Shown: one piece after another, positions 16,805 through 24,467 of the stretch
Layout: each line of letters opens with the position of its first letter
How positions within the stretch are numbered: the stretch's first letter is position 1
Origin: an uncultured Nitrosomonadales bacterium
Lineage (GTDB): Bacteria > Pseudomonadota > Gammaproteobacteria > Burkholderiales > Gallionellaceae
Direction: 5' to 3'
DNA length: 42,238 bases
Assembly (NCBI GenBank): GCA_903885165.1
Contig: CAISHO010000127.1
Coordinates: 1-42,238 of the forward strand
The notes under the pieces: generated by a model
Told to the model about the DNA's origin: nothing
The model's input: only the letters and a program-made list of their open reading frames with translations
Databases searched by the model: none
Translations under genes and position numbers: made by a program

Positions 16805-17362
16805 TTAACCTACCACCTTAAATACCACGCGCCGGTTTTGCGGATTGCGTGGATCGAGGCTCTTTAAGGGCTCGCTTGAGCCTTTACCCAGCGGAATCAG
16901 ACGTTTCTTGTCCAAACCGGCTTTATCAGAAATATAATTAACTACCGCATCAGCTCTCTCGCGTGAAAGCGCATTGTTCCGGTCCGCATTACCTGTCGCA
17001 TCGGTGTGCCCCTCAACGATCACGCATTTATTACTCAGCGCCAGCACCTTGGCAATTTCATGCAACACCTTGTCCGATGAACTGGCAATCTCGGCGCTAC
17101 CCAACTTGAATTGAATAGTAAAATCAACCACCGTCAGCCTGGCATCCGGCGGCACCACACTGCAATCGCTGGGACTACTGGAAGCAACTTCGGGAGTCGG
17201 GTCAAACACGATGGCGCGCGTGCGCGGCTTTTTGGCTATATCAGCCGCAGGTGCTGTCATCGCATGTTCCAACTCTTTAATTTTTTCCATATCGTCTGCC
17301 ACCGCCAGGCCGGCGTAAGCTGCCAGCAGCAATCCCAATCCCATACCAAAATAATGTTTCAT
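16805..17362 (-). CDS. OmpA-family peptidoglycan-associated protein
   Basis: A 185-residue periplasmic protein: signal peptide 1-22, a 50-residue linker, then an OmpA_C domain (75-185). The peptidoglycan-binding signature EGHTDATGNADRNNALSRERADAVVNYI contains the Asp and Arg that contact diaminopimelate. The end is NPQNRRVVFKVVG. There is no barrel and no lipobox Cys, so it is probably a soluble or partner-tethered cell-wall anchor. It sits between the curlin-like genes. The start at 17362 has AGGTGA upstream; an in-frame ATG seven codons earlier overlaps the preceding gene. Confidence 0.9.
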   Translation of the reverse strand: MKHYFGMGLGLLLAAYAGLAVADDMEKIKELEHAMTAPAADIAKKPRTRAIVFDPTPEVASSSPSDCSVVPPDARLTVVDFTIQFKLGSAEIASSSDKVLHEIAKVLALSNKCVIVEGHTDATGNADRNNALSRERADAVVNYISDKAGLDKKRLIPLGKGSSEPLKSLDPRNPQNRRVVFKVVG

Positions 17363-17373
17363 GATGTCTTCAC

Positions 17374-17679
17374 CTATTTGCACACATTGATCACTTCTTT
17401 TGTGGTTACCACGATTTCTTTGGGTGCCTTTTGTCCCGGTTGAACCGTGCCCACATTGACATTGCAGTCGTTCGAGCGGCGGCTACCGACGTTTACCACT
17501 CGCTTATCCTGTTGAGCCTTATAGCCATCCCTTGAGGTGTCCGTGTTCGACCACTTCTTGGCCAGCGAATTGTTGACCTTGCTGTTACCCGAAGCATCCA
17601 GCCCCTGCACCGCCATTGCACCCGAGCTAACCACGCAGATGCACACGCCTGCTGCTACCACCCACTTATTTGCATTCAT
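17374..17679 (-). CDS. Small exported protein of unknown function
   Basis: A 101-residue protein with a signal peptide (1-29, ending SGAMAVQ). The mature part is polar (SGNSKVNNSLAKKW, then CNVNVG) with two cysteines (CNVNV and the next-to-last residue), which could form a disulfide. It is not an obvious member of the 37-residue repeat family, though it shares Asn/Val-rich character. The ATG at 17679 overlaps the end of the upstream curlin-like gene by 14 bases, with a GGGGGGA ribosome site inside that gene. Function unknown. Confidence 0.7.
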   Translation of the reverse strand: MNANKWVVAAGVCICVVSSGAMAVQGLDASGNSKVNNSLAKKWSNTDTSRDGYKAQQDKRVVNVGSRRSNDCNVNVGTVQPGQKAPKEIVVTTKEVINVCK

Positions 17680-17971
17680 CGCTGACAATCCCCCCAATAT
17701 TTGTACATGCTTTTTTGTTACGCCCGCCCACCACCGTAGTCACATTCGCCGCGTTAACGGTAATTTTGGTATCGCCCCGTTTATTGCCCTGCACCACGCC
17801 GATCCGGTTACGTGCCACGTTGTTTTCTCCGGTCGCGATGGCGGTGGTATTCTGTGTCGATACATTGATCTCCGTATTGCCCTTGATTGTGGTGTGCGAC
17901 TGGCTGACCTGCGCCGAACCACCGGCAGAAAACAGCGCAAACACCATTCCATAAAGCCACTGATTATTCAT
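17666..17971 (-). CDS. Exported protein with two divergent curlin-like repeats (copy 3)
   Basis: A 101-residue secreted protein: signal peptide 1-20 (ending GGSAQ) and two repeats of about 36 residues. The first (TTIKGNTEINVSTQNTTAIA onward) lines up with the repeat of the two distal genes. The second (DTKITVNAANVTTVVGGRN) has drifted, and the C-terminal segment carries two Cys. It may be a nucleator-like or capping paralogue of the two near-identical proteins, by analogy with CsgB and CsgA; this is speculative. The ribosome site AAAGGAGG is near consensus. Confidence 0.72.
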   Translation of the reverse strand: MNNQWLYGMVFALFSAGGSAQVSQSHTTIKGNTEINVSTQNTTAIATGENNVARNRIGVVQGNKRGDTKITVNAANVTTVVGGRNKKACTNIGGIVSDECK

Positions 17972-17981
17972 ATCGCCTCCT

Positions 17982-18857
17982 TTACATGGGTAATTTAGTC
18001 GGTGGCCGGCCCTGCCTGAACAATACTTTCATCCCCTCCCACTCCGACTCTTCGATACCCAGACGGGCGGCGCTGATGGAGTTAGGATCGGGCGTAAACA
18101 TCAAATAGGCCTGCATCTCATTGATCAACAACTCCTGTTGATTGATCGAATAGTTGTAATTGGACAAGAACCGCTGAAACACGCCACGCTGTGCTTCACT
18201 CAATTTGTCCGACCAGAATTTGCGGCAGTAATCCGCGTAATAGGGATTGGTATAAAACTCGGCGTGCGCAATTTCATGAGTAAAAATTGCTCTGCGGGCC
18301 AACTCATTGATGCGTGGCTCATTGTCGTGACGCTCCTGAACCTGAGGAATCGACAAAATCACCACATCCGGCATCAAGGCGCGATAGAAGCCGCGCCATT
18401 CATCCATCATGCCCTGCGCGACTAAAAACTCTCGCACCCTGACCTCTTCCGGCAATAAAACGACCTTGTCCCGATTGGCCAGATTGAAGAACAGCACCAG
18501 TTCACTCACCAGAAAGTCGTGTCCGAAGGCAAAATTAGCCTGATTGCGACGTATCGCGTTGAGATATTTACTCATCTCATCTGCGCCCAACACACGCTTA
18601 TACGATTCGTTGTATTGCTCGGTTAACTGCATGGCACGATTAAACGCCTGCCCCTGCCGCCGCAACTCCGGAAAATCAAAAACGTAAACATTTGAATTTC
18701 CTGAATATTTCCAGATACAAAACTCGCCGCTGCGACCATTCAAAATAGCCTGAAAATCAGCCGAGAGAATCTCTTCGGCATAAACCTGCGAGACACACAG
18801 AACTAACAGCCAGGTAAGGCATCGGGTTATGCGCATAAAAGCAGGGCAAATATTCAC
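17982..18857 (-). CDS. Exported HExxH putative metalloprotease
   Basis: A 291-residue secreted protein of no family I can name. A signal peptide ends near VSQVYAEE (residue 28). The zinc motif HEIAH is at 194-198 within IFTHEIAHAEFYTNPYY, and E247 in NEMQAYLM is a plausible third ligand, giving a gluzincin-like layout. Cysteines at 47 and 211 could pair. GTG at 18857 is preferred because AAAGGGGAC precedes it at good spacing; an ATG at 18836 lacks a ribosome site. It lies in an operon with a caspase-type protease, so it may process the surface proteins encoded next to it. Catalysis is inferred from the motif alone. Confidence 0.72.
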   Translation of the reverse strand: MNICPAFMRITRCLTWLLVLCVSQVYAEEILSADFQAILNGRSGEFCIWKYSGNSNVYVFDFPELRRQGQAFNRAMQLTEQYNESYKRVLGADEMSKYLNAIRRNQANFAFGHDFLVSELVLFFNLANRDKVVLLPEEVRVREFLVAQGMMDEWRGFYRALMPDVVILSIPQVQERHDNEPRINELARRAIFTHEIAHAEFYTNPYYADYCRKFWSDKLSEAQRGVFQRFLSNYNYSINQQELLINEMQAYLMFTPDPNSISAARLGIEESEWEGMKVLFRQGRPPTKLPM

Positions 18858-18869
18858 GTCTCGTCCCCT

Positions 18870-19346
18870 TTACCTGTAGTAATCCAGTCGAAACGCCTGA
18901 GCCCGCGCCCGATTTCCTCTGGCGGATTTCTGGCTCGCGGTAGGATTGCCTCCGGGCGTATAAACCAGCCCCAATCCGTTATTGCCAGCCTGATACACTG
19001 ACCAGGCATGTGCTCCCTGTACTGCGCGCGACAACTGAGGCGAACTGGATGCGGTAGGCGCCGCCAAAATCAGCGATGGCATCAACTTATTACCGCCGAT
19101 GGCATAAGCGGTTGCCGGAGGGATAAAAGCCAGCGGTACGCGGGAACCTGACACACCACCATTCACCGAAACATACGCGCGTGGTGCCAAATATCCCTCT
19201 TCAACGGTGAACTCATCAATCGACTCGTCGAACGCGACAACCGGGTTTGCCGATGCGCCGTCGTAGAGCAGATAAATACCTGCATACGCGTTTGTTATCG
19301 CAGCAAACAGCAGAATAAAGCCCGGCAATAGAATAATATTTTTCAT
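18870..19346 (-). CDS. Exported protein of unknown function
   Basis: A 158-residue protein with a signal peptide (1-22, ending TNAYAG). The mature part begins IYLLYDGASANPVVAFDES and is rich in Ala, Gly, Ser and aromatic residues, ending RAQAFRLDYYR. No known domain is recognised, and no Cys is present after the signal. Its ATG overlaps the stop of the preceding gene by four bases, so synthesis is coupled. An envelope location is clear; the role is unknown. Confidence 0.68.
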   Translation of the reverse strand: MKNIILLPGFILLFAAITNAYAGIYLLYDGASANPVVAFDESIDEFTVEEGYLAPRAYVSVNGGVSGSRVPLAFIPPATAYAIGGNKLMPSLILAAPTASSSPQLSRAVQGAHAWSVYQAGNNGLGLVYTPGGNPTASQKSARGNRARAQAFRLDYYR

Positions 19347-19615
19347 TTTTCCGTTACGGCCACGTTGCCATCCCGTCCCCAGTCTATCCGGTACACCTTG
19401 CCCGTTTTTAGTGAAACCACCTCACGCCTGCCCTTTGGAATTAACACACCATCGATATAGACTTTGTCATTGATGATCGTGACCCCTTCGATTTCCACAT
19501 CGATACCGATAGTCTCGCTCTCATTTTTTTGAGCCTTGTCATCTCCATCGGCAAACGCCGGCAGTGTCACAAGGCCAACCATCAGGGCGGCGAGTCGCCA
19601 TTTTTGGCTGATCAT
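19343..19615 (-). CDS. Small exported protein of unknown function
   Basis: About 90 residues: signal peptide (MISQKWRLAALMVGLVTLPAFA), an acidic linker, then a compact segment predicted as beta strands (IGIDVEIEGVTIINDKVYIDGVLIPKG, then VYRIDWGRDGNVAV). ATG at 19615 overlaps the upstream stop as ATGA; an in-frame ATG two codons earlier (19621) is equally readable. It also overlaps the next gene by four bases. No family recognised. Confidence 0.68.
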   Translation of the reverse strand: MISQKWRLAALMVGLVTLPAFADGDDKAQKNESETIGIDVEIEGVTIINDKVYIDGVLIPKGRREVVSLKTGKVYRIDWGRDGNVAVTEK

Positions 19616-20103
19616 TTGCATCGCGCCTGTACCTGTTTACCGTTCTGCCAGACCGTGATGACGCTGCCTGACTGACTATCGTCCCCAATACGCCCGGTGA
19701 CATTGTTCACATTGTCACAGGACACCACAGGCAACTCCGCAATGCGCCGTGATGCCGGATTTTTCATATAGGCACGCGCCTTTGAAACATTAGCGGCTGC
19801 CGAATCAGAAAAATCAGCTCCGTTTCTAAATTCCTTATCTGGCACTGCCGCGCCATTGGATTGCCTGTTTTTTGCTCCTTCTCGCATGGCATGTGCTTTT
19901 TCATCCAGCACACTGTCATCGCCATGCTGCGGGAAAATATCCTCTTCGCTGTCATTCATGAGCACAGCGCTGGCCGGTTGTATCAATTCGACCGGTGGCA
20001 TCTTGTTGCGCGCCCGTGTATCCATGACGATCTCCCCCGCCAGTACTACCCGACACACGAAGACCATACTCACGAAACACAATATCAAAGCAAACTGCCT
20101 CAT
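19612..20103 (-). CDS. Exported protein of unknown function
   Basis: A 163-residue protein with a signal peptide (1-22, ending RVVLAG), a long hydrophilic middle that looks disordered (MNDSEEDIFPQHGDDSVLDE, then KNRQSNGAAVPDKEF), and a C-terminal part with two Cys (SCDNVNNVTGRIGDDSQSGS, then QVQARCK). The pattern of a C-terminal disulfide with strand-like VITVWQNGKQV resembles the ends of two neighbours at 17374 and 17666. It is the first gene after a 169-base gap and may begin a second transcript. Confidence 0.66.
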   Translation of the reverse strand: MRQFALILCFVSMVFVCRVVLAGEIVMDTRARNKMPPVELIQPASAVLMNDSEEDIFPQHGDDSVLDEKAHAMREGAKNRQSNGAAVPDKEFRNGADFSDSAAANVSKARAYMKNPASRRIAELPVVSCDNVNNVTGRIGDDSQSGSVITVWQNGKQVQARCK

Positions 20104-20272
20104 CAGATACCCCGTCTCAATTCAATCGTCAGAAGTGGTGCAAGGATTACACGGCTGACAGAAGATAAATATCGGGCGATGCTGATTCTGCTATCGTCCA
20201 TCGCTGTGACAGGATAAGGATTTTCTGATTTGTAATTCCACAAAATCAACAATCCCAAAATCAGCCCGTCTG

Positions 20273-21835
20273 TCAGCGCACGGTCAGTTCAATTTGGGCG
20301 CTGGTGAGTGCAGGGTTCGCCGCACGGAATTTCTCCAACACTTCATCCAGAGACTTCACCGGTAGTGGTGCCAGATCGCGCAAACCCACCAGCGAGGTCG
20401 GGATGACCACCTCCAGGTCTGAGCCTAAGCATGCCACACGCTCAGTCCCTTTACGGTCGAATTTAATTTTAAATCCGCCGCTGGGCAGGTGCATCGGACT
20501 GTTCGGAATCAGTCTGGAATTTGCATAAAATTGATTGGGGAAGATGCGCGCGGTATTTTTTGTCGCATCTTCGTAAAAACAGTAGACCGAGCCTGCAGCA
20601 CTCACCGACACATTCATATTCAACGCATCCCCCACCTGATAAACCGGTTGCGTGCCCTTATCGGTTTCAACACGAACCGCAAAAACCGCCGCATTCTGCA
20701 CGGGAGCCGGCGCTGCAGCCATCGGGGTATAGACAGCATGTTCCTGCTGCGTGACTGGCACGGCCGCCAGTTGGTTTTGTATATCGTCTATCATGCTGTA
20801 ATACAGATCGAAATTGACCCTTGCATCTGCGATCAGTCCGGCCGCTGCCTGATATTCGGCAATCGCACTTTTCAAGCTATCGTTCATCACGCCGTCCAGC
20901 GGGCCGCTATAGCGATTCATCCCGGCCAGTTTGCGCTGAATAAACAACACGAGATCTTTTTCCTTAGCGGTTTCAAACCATTCCTGAGCCTGCGCCATCA
21001 TGGCAGGATTAGTCGAGTCCGCATCGAGGCAGCGCCAATAGGGAACCCGGGTAAATTTCCCCAGCGTTTCGATCAAACCCAGTTCGATCAGTGTGCGACT
21101 AGCCGCTCCCACCCCTTCCGACTTGCTGATATCCAGATTGAAACTCAAGCCCAGCTTGGCCACCTTACCGCCCGCCTCACCCGACTTACCGGCCTTGGTC
21201 AGTATCATGGTGTTCGAAGTACTCGTCTCCGGCAAAATACGCCGGCTCGCGGCCTCGCCCACACTCATGTCCATGCTGATCACGTCATAGGATTCATCCT
21301 TCGACACACCCAGATCGAGAAAAGGCAGCGCTAATCCCGCGCCCTTATTGGTGCGCACCGCGTTGTCATCCATCTGCGTGACCGAACCGCGAATGTAGTA
21401 GTCCGGCATCAAGGCCTGCGCGTTCCCCCGAGTGCCGAACAGCAAGCCCAGATCATCGTCTGCCCGGTGAAAATCAATGAAATCAAAGGCCCGACTCTTC
21501 AGCGTCATTTTAGATAAGGCGGTGATCAGCATCTCCTTAGAGCCGACCCGCGCCTTTCCTGTTTCATCCGGAATACCCGCCGATGTAATGACAATGCCTT
21601 TCTTGCCGTATTGCAAGAAGAGTTCATCCATGCAGCGCAAGGCTTGAGAAAAGCTAGTGATCGTTTTGGTCGCCGGTGTTTTTGGCCCCGCCGCCACGAG
21701 TGCCGCAGCCCCCTTTACACCAGCCGCAGTAGATGCGGCATTCGATTTTTTCGTCATGGATGAATAATCGCTCTGGGCTACCGCACAGGCTGAGACGGCC
21801 AGCAAGACCGCCAATAAATTAAACTGTTTCAACAT
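20273..21835 (-). CDS. CsgG-like lipoprotein with peptidoglycan-binding-like and DUF4384-like regions
   Basis: A 520-residue lipoprotein. The lipobox is VSAC (Cys17). Residues about 60-270 resemble CsgG/HfaB-type secretion-pore proteins: YYIRGSVTQMDDN, VISMDMSVGEAASRRILPET and AASRTLIELGLIETLGKF. Residues about 292-340 look like a peptidoglycan-binding helical repeat (LVLFIQRKLAG, then YSGPLDGVMNDSLKSAIAEYQ). Residues about 385-480 resemble DUF4384 (VETDKGTQPVYQVGDALNMNVS and IFPNQF). CsgG forms the outer-membrane channel for curli subunits, so with curlin-like proteins in the same operon this is a candidate exporter. The start at 21835 has GGGGGAAG upstream. Domain calls are by eye; the CsgG call is the least certain. 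Confidence 0.7.
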   Translation of the reverse strand: MLKQFNLLAVLLAVSACAVAQSDYSSMTKKSNAASTAAGVKGAAALVAAGPKTPATKTITSFSQALRCMDELFLQYGKKGIVITSAGIPDETGKARVGSKEMLITALSKMTLKSRAFDFIDFHRADDDLGLLFGTRGNAQALMPDYYIRGSVTQMDDNAVRTNKGAGLALPFLDLGVSKDESYDVISMDMSVGEAASRRILPETSTSNTMILTKAGKSGEAGGKVAKLGLSFNLDISKSEGVGAASRTLIELGLIETLGKFTRVPYWRCLDADSTNPAMMAQAQEWFETAKEKDLVLFIQRKLAGMNRYSGPLDGVMNDSLKSAIAEYQAAAGLIADARVNFDLYYSMIDDIQNQLAAVPVTQQEHAVYTPMAAAPAPVQNAAVFAVRVETDKGTQPVYQVGDALNMNVSVSAAGSVYCFYEDATKNTARIFPNQFYANSRLIPNSPMHLPSGGFKIKFDRKGTERVACLGSDLEVVIPTSLVGLRDLAPLPVKSLDEVLEKFRAANPALTSAQIELTVR

Positions 21836-21912
21836 GATCACTTCCCCCATCATTCAAAGCGCTTTACTCAAACGCCAAATATTAAATCAACATATTGATT
21901 TTATGGATTAAT

Positions 21913-22488
21913 TTATTTTCTCTTAATCAACACGATCTTATCGATCAAGGTCTCGCCCGCCTCATCCTTCTTGTAGTAAATCTTGGTGTCATAGCGTCTG
22001 ACCTGATCGACCATCCTGTCTTCCTGCATATTCTTCAAAGAACCGAACGCGTTGAATATCATCGGGATAAAGCCGAAAATCGCGCGTGTTTTGGGGGCCT
22101 GCTCACTCGGCAACAACTCTACCTTCCCTTCTTCGGCTGAACGCACCACCCACTTATCGATGCGGGGCGGGATGTTGCTCAGCGGCACACGTCCGGACAC
22201 ATCCACTTCCACCATCTCCTTGCCCGATTCGAGCTCACGGCTTAACCTCATGTCGAACAGTTTCGAATCCATAAAAGTCATGCTGGATTTACCCGAGACC
22301 GGCAATTCAACAGGCGCATTAGGCACAACAACAGATTGCGGCACGCCGCTCATACGCACGGTAGGCGCAATACCAACCGGGGCGGGCGACTTTGCCGCTT
22401 GCGTGTCGGCATCCGTCCAATATCCCTCTTCGGCATAAGCCGACAACATCACCAGCAACATCCAGACAGATAGCACTAATCGTCTCAT
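21913..22488 (-). CDS. Exported protein of unknown function
   Basis: A 191-residue protein with a signal peptide (1-19, ending SAYAEE). The mature part has a Pro/Val-rich stretch (SPAPVGIAPTVRMSGVPQ), a middle segment (MVEVDVSGRVPLSNIPPRIDKWVV), a short hydrophobic patch (RAIFGFIPMIFNAFGSL) and a very basic end (IDKIVLIKRK). No domain is recognised. The ribosome site GGGGGAGG is strong. It lies 12 bases after the caspase gene and 77 before the CsgG-like gene, consistent with one transcript. Confidence 0.66.
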   Translation of the reverse strand: MRRLVLSVWMLLVMLSAYAEEGYWTDADTQAAKSPAPVGIAPTVRMSGVPQSVVVPNAPVELPVSGKSSMTFMDSKLFDMRLSRELESGKEMVEVDVSGRVPLSNIPPRIDKWVVRSAEEGKVELLPSEQAPKTRAIFGFIPMIFNAFGSLKNMQEDRMVDQVRRYDTKIYYKKDEAGETLIDKIVLIKRK

Positions 22489-22500
22489 CGCCTCCCCCTG

Positions 22501-23673
22501 CTAGTTAGCCACCTCAAAAATATATTCCCCGCCCGCCGTGTGTCCTGCCGAGATCACCGCGCCGTATTGTGGCTCCTGAGGAAAATCCTTCATCACCTGA
22601 CCGTGGACCACGCGATAGATTTCAAAACCGGGCGCGACACCATTTGTCGATTTCAAAGTATTGATAAAGCTCCAGGCAAAAATCGAATGGCCTTCCTTAC
22701 CGCCATCGGATACAGGCTCTTCACCACCCGAGGAAAAGGCCAGCACCGAGCGATGTTGCAGCACACTGCTCACATTCGGTATACCACTGGTCATGCGCTG
22801 CTCACGGGTTAACGAACCCGAGAAGCAACTGTCCGACACCAGAATCAGCTGTCGCGCATTGATCGCGGATAACAACTTGGAAATATCCGAATTGGATATC
22901 CAGTTAGCGGCAGTCTTCACCGAACCATCGATGGGAATCCAGTACCCCATCTGAGTGTCATCCATCAGGTAACCGTGTCCGGCATAAAACAACAGCACGC
23001 TATCGTCCGCCTTCGCTTCGGCTGCGATCTCATTAAGGGTTTGAATTATTTCTTTTTTCCCCACATTTCTCATTACACGAGTTTCATAGCCATAATGCTT
23101 TCTGAGCGCATCGGCGATACCTTCCACGTCGGCGACCGGCGTACCCAATTCGGGTATAGGATCTTTATAGCCATTAATACCAAAGAGCACCGCGATCTTG
23201 CGACGGAGCGGCTTTTCAACTACCACAGGCGCGGATGGTGGCGTAGCAACAGGCTGAACTAAGTGTGTAGTAGCAACCGGTGCGGCAGGCGCAACAGTTG
23301 CTACGGAAGACGTTACCGGTGCAACCGGGGCTTCAGTTACCGCAGGTGTAATAGATGCAAGCTGCGCTGCAACGACAACGGGGGGAGGGACAACCTTACT
23401 TTCTTGCTGGATCTCGAGTGGCTTAGTCAAACACAACATACCCTTTGCGGGTTGGCCTGCAGGACAATCGGGCAAATCGGCCGCATGAGGATTTTTACGC
23501 AACTCTTCAAGCGCTTCCCTATACAGCAGGGTGCGCGCCTGATGACGCTGCAACTGAATCGCCTGAAACTGTGCACGACCGGGGACGCCGCCCAGAAAAG
23601 CCGGAGGAAGCATAAAGGGTGCCGCACCAAGAGAGGTCATCCACAGCAGGGAAAATAATAATATCGCCTTCAT
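22501..23673 (-). CDS. Exported caspase-fold protease (C14 / metacaspase-like)
   Basis: A 390-residue protein: signal peptide 1-18, a region with a possible Cys pair (C70, C81), an Ala/Pro/Val-rich linker (95-155) and a caspase p20-type domain (158-390). The catalytic dyad is intact: His233 in FYAGHGY and Cys283 in VSDSCFSGS. The strand RRKIAVLFGINGY and PVADVEGIADAL are typical of bacterial caspase homologues. Such enzymes usually cleave after Arg or Lys, but targets are mostly unknown. Export to the periplasm or surface is notable. The ATG at 23673 overlaps the stop of the lipoprotein hydrolase by four bases. Confidence 0.88.
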   Translation of the reverse strand: MKAILLFSLLWMTSLGAAPFMLPPAFLGGVPGRAQFQAIQLQRHQARTLLYREALEELRKNPHAADLPDCPAGQPAKGMLCLTKPLEIQQESKVVPPPVVVAAQLASITPAVTEAPVAPVTSSVATVAPAAPVATTHLVQPVATPPSAPVVVEKPLRRKIAVLFGINGYKDPIPELGTPVADVEGIADALRKHYGYETRVMRNVGKKEIIQTLNEIAAEAKADDSVLLFYAGHGYLMDDTQMGYWIPIDGSVKTAANWISNSDISKLLSAINARQLILVSDSCFSGSLTREQRMTSGIPNVSSVLQHRSVLAFSSGGEEPVSDGGKEGHSIFAWSFINTLKSTNGVAPGFEIYRVVHGQVMKDFPQEPQYGAVISAGHTAGGEYIFEVAN

Positions 23674-24467
23674 TTTATGTGCTCCAAAACGGATGAACGA
23701 CTCAGCAATTTGCCCCAGTCGCGCACCCAGCAACATTCGTGATCAAAATCGCTGACAACTTCCATACGCCCGCCGCGGCGATTGACGAACGCTTTAACGA
23801 CCGATACCGGCACCACGTTATCCCGCCCCCCGGCGAAATGAATACTCGCAGGAATTAGCCCGGTCGATTCTGCAGGATCAAGAGATCCAGCCAGTGGCGA
23901 TGCGTGATGCCAATCCACCCACGTCGACACAGACAAGGGAGCGGCCACCGTCATCAACCCATCCACATCATCTCTGCCACCCGCCAGCAAAGTGGCAATC
24001 ACCCCGCCACCCGAGTAACCGATCAGTCTGATACGCCTGACACCCATCATCTGCATAAGTCTGCTCACAGCGGTGTCGTAGGCGGCAATCACTTCGGGTG
24101 AAAAGCGCTTTCCTGTCCAATAAGCGACATCACAGCGCTTTAAATCATCCTTACTCAGGTACTGACAAGGGCGCCCCAGATACGCCACCTTCTGCACTGG
24201 ATCCACTCCCGCCAATGCCAGCGATACGGGATAGGCTGGCGTCGGATCGCGTGGCGGGTGATAAGGCGTAATCCAGGCCGCCCCGTCACCTTCGATATAA
24301 ACATCCATCGTATCGCCAGTCGAACCGCGCACAAAGGCAGCGAGACGAAAGGTATCAGATTCGACATCCACAGCCGAAAACCCTAACTTAGCCGCTTTTG
24401 TTTGTATCGATTCAACCGAACTGCAGGCCGATACGCTGAGCAGCAACAATATCCATACACGACCCAT
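23670..24467 (-). CDS. Lipoprotein alpha/beta hydrolase
   Basis: A 265-residue lipoprotein (lipobox VSAC, Cys15) with an alpha/beta-hydrolase core. The nucleophile elbow GYSGGG puts the catalytic Ser at 152. Candidate Asp216 (AGGRDNVVP) and His243 (SDFDHECCW) complete a triad. The oxyanion region would be IEGDGAAWI. The substrate is unknown; an esterase or thioesterase acting at the envelope is likely. Its start shares one base with the stop of the barrel gene (TAATG) and its stop overlaps the caspase start, so the three are tightly coupled. Confidence 0.83.
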   Translation of the reverse strand: MGRVWILLLLSVSACSSVESIQTKAAKLGFSAVDVESDTFRLAAFVRGSTGDTMDVYIEGDGAAWITPYHPPRDPTPAYPVSLALAGVDPVQKVAYLGRPCQYLSKDDLKRCDVAYWTGKRFSPEVIAAYDTAVSRLMQMMGVRRIRLIGYSGGGVIATLLAGGRDDVDGLMTVAAPLSVSTWVDWHHASPLAGSLDPAESTGLIPASIHFAGGRDNVVPVSVVKAFVNRRGGRMEVVSDFDHECCWVRDWGKLLSRSSVLEHIK

